Of a stretch of DNA of 11,508 bases, positions 7,431-11,508 are shown piece by piece. The notes beneath the pieces were generated by a model. The model did no database searches. It worked only from the letters and a program-made list of their open reading frames with translations, and was not told the origin of the DNA. The stretch is from Actinomycetes bacterium (GTDB lineage: Bacteria; Actinomycetota; Actinomycetes; Actinomycetales; Cellulomonadaceae), in NCBI GenBank assembly GCA_023401045.1, contig JAEXEM010000071.1:1-11508 (forward strand), given 5' to 3'. Every line of letters begins with the position of its first letter. Within the stretch, counting starts at the first letter, position 1. The position numbers and the translations under genes are program-made.

Positions 7431-8207
7431 TCACCGGGTGTCGACCGCGAAGAGCACTGCGATCGCTTGCGCTCGCTCACGGGTGGCACGCTCCGCCCCT
7501 GAGCGGATGAGAAACGCGGACTCGAGGTCGGTCGCACCGTCGGTCGTCGCGACGACCTCGTCGGGTGCGCCGCTCGCGACGACCTCGCCGGCGGCGAGCA
7601 GCATGATCTGGTCGCACTCCCCCGCGGCCAGTCGCATGTCGTGCGTGGCGATGAGCACCGCACTGCCCGCGGCAGCGAGCGCACGGATGACGTGCCGCAG
7701 CATGACGACCGCCTGGGGATCGAGCCCGCGGAACGGTTCGTCGAGCACGAGGAGCGCGGGCGCGTGCATGGTCGCCGCGACCAGCTGGATCTTGCGGCGC
7801 ATGCCGTGGGAGTACTCGTCGAGGAGCTTCGTCAGGTCGCCCCCCAGCTCGAACGACTCCACGAGCGTCCAGGCGCCGTCGAGGTCCTGCCGTCCCCGCA
7901 GGGCGTCATGGACCCGCAGGTACTCCGTGCCGGTCAGCGCCCCGGGCAGGGGCAGGTCGTCGGGCGCGAAGCCGAGGTGCCGCCGCGAGGCGGGATCGGC
8001 GATGTCGATCCCTCGCAGCAGGACGCTGCCGGAGTCCGCCGGCAGCAGGCCGGTGAGCGCGTGCAGGCACGTGCTCTTGCCGGAGCCGTTGGGCCCGAGC
8101 AACCCGTAGATCTTCCCCGGGGAGAGAGAGGCTGAGAAGTCCGTGAGCGCTGCCGTGCGCCCGTAGGACTTGCTCAGCCCTCTCACCCGGAGCACGTCAG
8201 CGTCCAC
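7431..8207 (-). CDS. ABC transporter ATP-binding protein of the cassette
   Basis: This 258-residue nucleotide-binding domain would energise the membrane protein encoded downstream. Walker A GPNGSGKST is at 38-46, Walker B LLVLDEP at 152-158, the D-loop RGLD follows, and the H-loop THD is at 188-190. The signature motif is the exporter-type variant YSHGM (132-136) instead of LSGGQ. The Q-loop position reads GFAPDD, with Asp in place of Gln. Both variants are common in ATPases that pair with ABC-2-like permeases, such as those for lantibiotic immunity or YydI-type systems. GAGGGG lies nine bases before the GTG at 8207, which is preferred over an in-frame TTG at 8216 that would abut it. The gene follows the peptide gene by 30 bases. 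All catalytic residues are present, so it should be active. Confidence 0.92.
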   Translation of the reverse strand: MDADVLRVRGLSKSYGRTAALTDFSASLSPGKIYGLLGPNGSGKSTCLHALTGLLPADSGSVLLRGIDIADPASRRHLGFAPDDLPLPGALTGTEYLRVHDALRGRQDLDGAWTLVESFELGGDLTKLLDEYSHGMRRKIQLVAATMHAPALLVLDEPFRGLDPQAVVMLRHVIRALAAAGSAVLIATHDMRLAAGECDQIMLLAAGEVVASGAPDEVVATTDGATDLESAFLIRSGAERATRERAQAIAVLFAVDTR

Positions 8208-8216
8208 CGGTGGCAA

Positions 8217-8222
8217 CCCCTC
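8217..8222 (-). promoter_or_regulatory. Ribosome binding site deciding the ATPase start
   Basis: GAGGGG on the minus strand ends nine bases before the GTG at 8207. It touches the alternative TTG at 8216, making that longer start unlikely. Confidence 0.65.
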
Positions 8223-8237
8223 GTCGACTCGTGCAGG

Positions 8238-8546
8238 TCAGTACTTCACGCAGGTGAGCGCGTAGAAGCCGTTCTTCGGGGTGGGAACCGCGAGACCGGG
8301 CCACTTCCCGCCGGCATGGTTCTGGCAGTACCAGATGTAGGTCGCGATCGCGCCGATGATGAGCGCGAGGGCGAGGAAGGCCGCCACCGCGACGACGACG
8401 ATGACGATCGCCGGGGCGATCTGGTTCGTGCGCACGCGGTCGAGCGCGGTGGCGACACGCGCGCCGGTCCGCGTTCCCGACGTGCAGACCGTGTCGGCGG
8501 CACCGAGCAGCGCGGCGTCGGTCCATCCATGGACGATCGAGGACAT
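8238..8546 (-). CDS. 102-residue single-helix protein, candidate secreted-peptide precursor
   Basis: I do not recognise this protein. Residues 1-43 are soluble and carry four arginines at 26-39. A single hydrophobic helix spans about 44-70. The last 30 residues are aromatic and cationic, with Cys at 74 and 99 and the ending ALTCVKY. The charge pattern predicts N-inside, C-outside topology, so the tail would sit outside the cell, possibly closed by a disulfide into a 26-residue loop. It is placed like a precursor gene: first after the regulator, 30 bases before an ABC ATPase, and in a unit with an M50 protease that could cut the helix to free the tail. GGAG five bases upstream supports the ATG at 8546; an in-frame upstream start at 8627 would add 27 residues but lacks support. 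It could instead be a small transporter subunit or an immunity protein. Confidence 0.72.
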   Translation of the reverse strand: MSSIVHGWTDAALLGAADTVCTSGTRTGARVATALDRVRTNQIAPAIVIVVVAVAAFLALALIIGAIATYIWYCQNHAGGKWPGLAVPTPKNGFYALTCVKY

Positions 8547-8551
8547 GTGGG

Positions 8552-8555
8552 CTCC
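8552..8555 (-). promoter_or_regulatory. Ribosome binding site deciding the peptide start
   Basis: GGAG on the minus strand stands five bases before the ATG at 8546, selecting the 102-residue product over the longer open frame. Confidence 0.65.
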
Positions 8556-8579
8556 ATTCTTGGCAGCAGGTGAAGGAAT

Positions 8580-8595
8580 GTGCGGAAGGCCGCAC
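8580..8595. promoter_or_regulatory. Perfect small inverted repeat in the peptide-gene leader
   Basis: gtgcgg and ccgcac form a perfect 6-base dyad around four bases. It lies between the candidate -10 and the ribosome binding site of the peptide gene. It could be a small RNA hairpin or an operator for the HTH protein encoded just upstream. It is short, so chance cannot be excluded. Confidence 0.3.
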
Positions 8596-8599
8596 GACG

Positions 8600-8629
8600 A
8601 TGCTTTCGCTCCCACCGTTCCGCCCACAA
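8600..8629 (-). promoter_or_regulatory. Candidate promoter of the peptide gene
   Basis: The minus strand has TTGTGG (8629-8624) and AAGCAT (8605-8600) separated by 18 bases. This is a reasonable match to a housekeeping actinobacterial promoter in the least GC-rich stretch of the window. It would give a leader of roughly 45 bases. A separate promoter here fits the 96-base gap between the regulator and the peptide gene. Confidence 0.35.
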
Positions 8630-8642
8630 CGACCTTCGATTC

Positions 8643-9011
8643 TCACAAAGTGCTCTTCGGCATTCGCGAAGCAGGAGCGGCATGCGTCGGCACCGCGACG
8701 GCCGAGAGTGCGCCGCACCTCTCGAGAATCTCCTGAGCGACGACCAACGTCGCAGACCCCTGCTGGGTGGGAACCCAGCCGCGGGCGGTACGCACGAGGA
8801 GAGCCGTTCCCATCCACCGTTCCAGCAGCGCGAGGTGGCTGCTCACGGTGCTCAGCGAGCAGTGGAGCGCCGCGGCCGCGTCCGTCATCGACTGGTACCG
8901 CGCGATCGTCACGAGAGTGTGCAGGTGTCGCAGCGACACAGCGTTCAGCACCCGTATGAGATCGCCCTCGTGAGGATCCGGAAACTGCGACGACGCACCA
9001 CCGACACCCAC
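8643..9011 (-). CDS. Stand-alone LysR-type HTH DNA-binding protein
   Basis: This 122-residue protein consists almost only of a LysR-family winged helix-turn-helix at about 27-86. A first helix LRHLHTLVTIARYQSM is followed by TDAAAALHCSLSTVSSHLALLE, with the recognition helix at about 52-64. The wing LLVRTARGWVPTQQG comes next. The linker helix that dimerises LysR proteins (TLVVAQEILERC) is present, but the roughly 200-residue inducer-binding domain is absent. The frame ends cleanly at a TGA. The GTG at 9011 has AAGGGAG four bases upstream, a good start. It is the first gene of the cassette and likely controls the peptide promoter 97 bases downstream, and perhaps itself. It could be a truncated LysR remnant, but the intact start signal and domain argue for function. 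Confidence 0.78.
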   Translation of the reverse strand: MGVGGASSQFPDPHEGDLIRVLNAVSLRHLHTLVTIARYQSMTDAAAALHCSLSTVSSHLALLERWMGTALLVRTARGWVPTQQGSATLVVAQEILERCGALSAVAVPTHAAPASRMPKSTL

Positions 9012-9042
9012 GAGGCTCCCTTTGCCCGATTTGCCTGCCGGG

Positions 9043-9072
9043 AGTCTGGCCGAGCGGATCCGAGCACGTCAA
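9043..9072 (-). promoter_or_regulatory. Candidate promoter of the HTH gene
   Basis: The minus strand has TTGACG (9072-9067) and CAGACT (9048-9043) with an 18-base spacer, giving a leader of roughly 25 bases before the GTG at 9011. The -35 is close to consensus and the -10 is weak, as is usual in actinobacteria. Confidence 0.4.
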
Positions 9073-9154
9073 GGCGATCTCAAGGAGAGCAGGGACCTTG
9101 CACGAGCTCGCCTCGGAGCGTCGTTCGTCGCGGCGGCCCGTCGCGAGTGCGGAC

Positions 9155-9196
9155 GCACGAGCGCCCGGCCCCCCGTCGGGGACCGGGCGCTCGTGC
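9155..9196 (-). terminator. Terminator of the oligopeptide ATPase gene
   Basis: A perfect 14-base stem (9155-9168 with 9183-9196) continues through one C-A mismatch into four further G-C pairs around the loop cgtc. It begins 10 bases past the ATPase gene stop on the minus strand. There is no T-run, typical of actinobacterial terminators. It insulates the cassette from the ATPase gene. The inner part is duplicated at 4490-4521. Confidence 0.88.
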
Positions 9197-9262
9197 CTCG
9201 TACCGTCAGACGCCCGGGCGCGTCGTCCGCTCGTTGTCGATCTCCTCGATGGCGACGACCTC
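9163..9262 (-). repeat. Right flanking copy: native ATPase gene end plus terminator
   Basis: This is the intact counterpart of 4490-4588. It covers the last 19 codons of the oligopeptide ATPase gene (EVVAIEEIDNERT to the stop) and the inner terminator hairpin. Both copies are in the same orientation and flank the accessory cassette. Confidence 0.6.
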
Positions 9263-11029
9263 CGAGCGCGCGGCCTCGTCGGCCTGGCGGCTCTCGTCGG
9301 CCATGAGCTCGGCGCGCTGCGCCTCGAGCAGCGCGTCGCGGGCGATGCGCCGCTCGCGCTGCGCGTCCGGGTCCGGCACGGGCACCGCCGCGATGAGCCG
9401 CTGCGTGTACGGGTCCTGCGGGCTGTTGACGATCTGCGAGGTCTCGCCGATCTCGACGAGCCGGCCGTTGCGCATGACCGCGATCCGCTCGGAGAGGATC
9501 TCGACGACCGCGAGGTCGTGGCTGATGAACAGGCACGCGAACCCGTGCTCGCGCTGCAGCTCCTGGAAGAGCTCGAGCACCGCGGCCTGCACCGACACGT
9601 CGAGCGCCGAGGTCGGCTCGTCCGCGACGAGCAGGCGCGGCTCGAGCGCGAGCGAGCGCGCGATGCCGACGCGCTGGCGCTGCCCGCCGGACAGCTCGTG
9701 CGGGTAACGGTTGCGCATGGCCCGCGGCAGGTGCACCTGGTCGAGCAGGCGCTCGACCTCGCGCTGCATCTGCGCACCCTTGACGCCGCGGTGGAGCAGC
9801 AGCGGCTCGGCGATCGACTCGCCGATCGGCAGGCGCGGGTTGAGCGACGAGCCCGGGTCCTGGAAGACGATGCCGACCTTCGAGCGCAGCGGCTTGAGGT
9901 CCTTGTGCGACGCCCCGACCATGTCCTGGCCGACGATCTTCAGCGACCCGCTCGTCACCGGCAGCAGGCCGACGACGGCACGGCCGATCGTCGTCTTGCC
10001 GGAGCCCGACTCGCCGACGAGGCCGACGACCTCGCCCTGGCGGATCTGCAGGGAGACCCCGTCGACGGCGCGGAACGCCGGGGTGCGGCGCCGTCCCGGG
10101 TACTCGATGACGATGTCCTGCGCGTCGAGCGCGAGCGTCTCGCCCTCGGCGACCGCCGACGGGGCCTCGACGGGCTCGGTCGTCGTCGCGGCGCGGCCCG
10201 CCGTACCTCGACCGAGGTGCGGGACGGCCTCGAGCAGCCTGACCGTGTACGGGTGCTGCGGGTTGCGGAACACGTCCGCCGCCTCACCGTGGTCGACGAT
10301 GCGCCCGTCCTTCATGACGACGATGTGGTCGGCCATGTCGGCGACGACACCCATGTCGTGGGTGATGAGGACGATGCCGGCGTCGATGCGCTCGCGCAGG
10401 TCGCGCATGAGCTTGAGGATCTCGGCCTGGACGGTGACGTCGAGCGCCGTCGTCGGCTCGTCGGCGATGAGCAGCTTGGGGTCGCAGGCGAGCGCCTGGG
10501 CGATCATGGCGCGCTGCCGCTGCCCGCCGGAGAGCTGGTGCGGGAACGAGTCGACACGCTTCTCGGGGTCCGGGATGTCGACGAGGCGGAGCAGCTCGAT
10601 CGCGCGCTCGCGTGCCTCGGTCGGGCCGATCTCGAAGTGCGCGCGCAGCGTCTCGACGATCTGAAACCCAACGGTGAAGACCGGGTTGAGGGCCGTCATC
10701 GGCTCCTGGAAGATGACCGCGATCTCCTTGCCGCGGATGCGGCGCAGCTTGCTGCGCGACATCCCGACGAGCTCGCGGTCGCCCAGCCGGGCCGAGCCAC
10801 GGGCGCGGCCGTTGGCCGGGAGCAGGCCGAGGAGGGCCATGGACGACTGCGTCTTGCCGGAGCCGGACTCGCCGACGATCGCGAGCACCTCGCCGGGCCG
10901 CACGTCGTAGCTGACGTCGACCGCGGCGGGGTACCAGGTGCCGTCGACGTAGAAGTCCACGCCGAGGTCACGCACCGACAGCACGGGCTCGTCGGTGCGG
11001 GTGGTCACGGGGGGTGTCTCGAGGGCCAC
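9206..11029 (-). CDS. Fused oligopeptide ABC transporter ATPase (DppD-DppF type)
   Basis: This 607-residue protein carries two complete ATP-binding domains in one chain, as in GsiA. Elsewhere DppD/OppD and DppF/OppF are separate. Domain 1 has Walker A GESGSGKT at 53-60, LSGGQ near 165 and LLIADEP near 187. Domain 2 has GESGSGKTT near 340, LSGGQ near 445 and LLVADEP near 470. Each half ends with the oligopeptide-transporter C-terminal element (NPQHPYTVRLLEAVP, SPQDPYTQRLIAAVP). The C-terminal 60 residues are charged and helical. It would power peptide uptake with two permeases, which are not in the window. The lipoprotein at 2412-4331 is a likely partner. The GTG at 11029 has AGGAAGG nine to ten bases upstream. 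Its 3' end is duplicated at 4490-4588. Confidence 0.95.
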   Translation of the reverse strand: MALETPPVTTRTDEPVLSVRDLGVDFYVDGTWYPAAVDVSYDVRPGEVLAIVGESGSGKTQSSMALLGLLPANGRARGSARLGDRELVGMSRSKLRRIRGKEIAVIFQEPMTALNPVFTVGFQIVETLRAHFEIGPTEARERAIELLRLVDIPDPEKRVDSFPHQLSGGQRQRAMIAQALACDPKLLIADEPTTALDVTVQAEILKLMRDLRERIDAGIVLITHDMGVVADMADHIVVMKDGRIVDHGEAADVFRNPQHPYTVRLLEAVPHLGRGTAGRAATTTEPVEAPSAVAEGETLALDAQDIVIEYPGRRRTPAFRAVDGVSLQIRQGEVVGLVGESGSGKTTIGRAVVGLLPVTSGSLKIVGQDMVGASHKDLKPLRSKVGIVFQDPGSSLNPRLPIGESIAEPLLLHRGVKGAQMQREVERLLDQVHLPRAMRNRYPHELSGGQRQRVGIARSLALEPRLLVADEPTSALDVSVQAAVLELFQELQREHGFACLFISHDLAVVEILSERIAVMRNGRLVEIGETSQIVNSPQDPYTQRLIAAVPVPDPDAQRERRIARDALLEAQRAELMADESRQADEAARSEVVAIEEIDNERTTRPGV

Positions 11030-11104
11030 CGGTCAGCGTCCTTCCTGCACCCGCGCCGTCGGCCCGGTGGGGGCGACGGGGTGCCGGTCTGCGAGCATGG
11101 TCAC
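11030..11104. other. Divergent intergenic region between ATPase and PH-domain genes
   Basis: Only 75 bases separate two divergent genes, so both promoters must fit here or inside the coding regions. The minus-strand AGGAAGG near 11040 is the ATPase ribosome binding site. I see no AT-rich -10 on either strand. Confidence 0.5.
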
Positions 11105-11508
11105 GTGGGTGCCACGCAGGAGTTCACGTCGGGTTACGGGCGGGGTCTGACGATCGCCGCAGCGGCGATCGGTCTGGTCGCCCTGGTGTCGGTCGGCATC
11201 GACGACGGAGCGGCGGAGGCGCTGCGCACCGCACCGCCGGTCGCGCTCGTCGTCGTCGTGGTGTGGGCGCTGCTGGGACGTCCCGGTGTCGAGGTCTCCG
11301 ACGGCGAGATCGTCGTGCGCAACGTGCTGAGCACGGTGCACGTGCCGTGGCCCACGTACCGCGACGTCGAGTACGGCTGGTCCCTCGTCGTGCGCACGAG
11401 CGAGGGCCCTGTCCAGGTCGCCGCCGCACCCAGGGCGAGCGGCACGGCACGTCGGCTGCGCCGCGGCGGCGGACGCGGGCAGAGCGGCGCGCTGCCCGCG
11501 GAGGGCAC
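11105..11508 (+). CDS. PH-domain-containing membrane protein (3' end beyond window)
   Basis: The plus-strand frame from the GTG at 11105 stays open to the window edge, giving 134 residues. Two hydrophobic helices (about 15-31 and 44-57) are followed by the start of a bacterial PH-like domain. That domain includes GVEVSDGEIVVRNVLSTVHVPWPTYRDVEY, the usual pattern of bPH6-type proteins: a VSDGEIVVRN strand pair, then VPWxxIxxVE. Such proteins are common small membrane proteins of actinobacteria without an assigned function. Codon third positions are strongly GC-biased, supporting coding. The start is uncertain: an ATG at 11097 is in another frame and soon stops, and only a weak GAG precedes the GTG. 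It diverges from the ATPase gene. Confidence 0.75.
   Translation, partial: MGATQEFTSGYGRGLTIAAAAIGLVALVSVGIDDGAAEALRTAPPVALVVVVVWALLGRPGVEVSDGEIVVRNVLSTVHVPWPTYRDVEYGWSLVVRTSEGPVQVAAAPRASGTARRLRRGGGRGQSGALPAEG

Noticed and set aside
9069..9536. A minus-strand frame rich in Arg and Ala across the ATPase gene end
   Set aside because: It is an alternative frame of the ATPase gene and its terminator without domain content.
11033..11341. A minus-strand frame ending QEGR three bases before the ATPase start, as a permease gene would
   Set aside because: Its upstream part is His/Asp/Arg-rich antisense of the PH-domain gene. The short 11033-11100 part alone is too small to call a permease relic.
1..11508. 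CRISPR arrays, tRNA or rRNA genes, insertion sequences and integrases
   Set aside because: No regularly spaced repeats, tRNA-like cloverleaf, rRNA segment, transposase or recombinase motif was seen on either strand.

Overview
The window is very GC-rich DNA with GC-biased third codon positions. It carries a mycothiol-pathway gene (mshB), so the host is almost certainly an actinomycete. The gene style suggests a Micrococcales member of the Cellulomonas/Oerskovia type, but that genus-level placement is inference. Almost everything is on the minus strand.

Right to left in transcription order: a partial PH-domain membrane protein on the plus strand (11105-end) diverges from a fused two-domain oligopeptide ABC ATPase (9206-11029), which ends in a strong hairpin terminator. 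Next is a compact co-directional accessory cassette (4828-9011). It encodes a stand-alone LysR-type HTH protein, a 102-residue single-helix protein with a cationic two-cysteine tail, an ABC ATPase, a 100-residue two-helix protein, a large multi-spanning membrane protein (probable permease) and an M50-type intramembrane zinc metallopeptidase. After a roughly 500-base spacer come housekeeping genes: an oligopeptide-type substrate-binding lipoprotein (2412-4331), the GTPase TypA/BipA (418-2355) and the 5' part of mshB (1-412).

The cassette looks like a peptide production, export or defence unit. The layout of small membrane-anchored peptide, ABC ATPase, permease and M50 protease recalls the yydFGHIJ peptide locus of Bacillus and the M50-plus-ABC part of daptide-type RiPP clusters. 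However, no radical SAM, dehydratase or other modifying enzyme is visible here. I do not recognise the peptide, so its role as a precursor is a hypothesis.

The cassette is bracketed by two direct copies of a roughly 100-base sequence (4490-4588 and 9163-9262). Each copy joins the terminator of the oligopeptide ATPase gene to the codons for its C-terminal EVVAIEEID stretch. The right copy is the intact gene end; the left copy is an orphan fragment just upstream of the substrate-binding lipoprotein gene. The simplest reading is that ATPase gene, terminator and lipoprotein gene were once adjacent, and that the cassette arrived between them with a duplication of the ATPase gene end.
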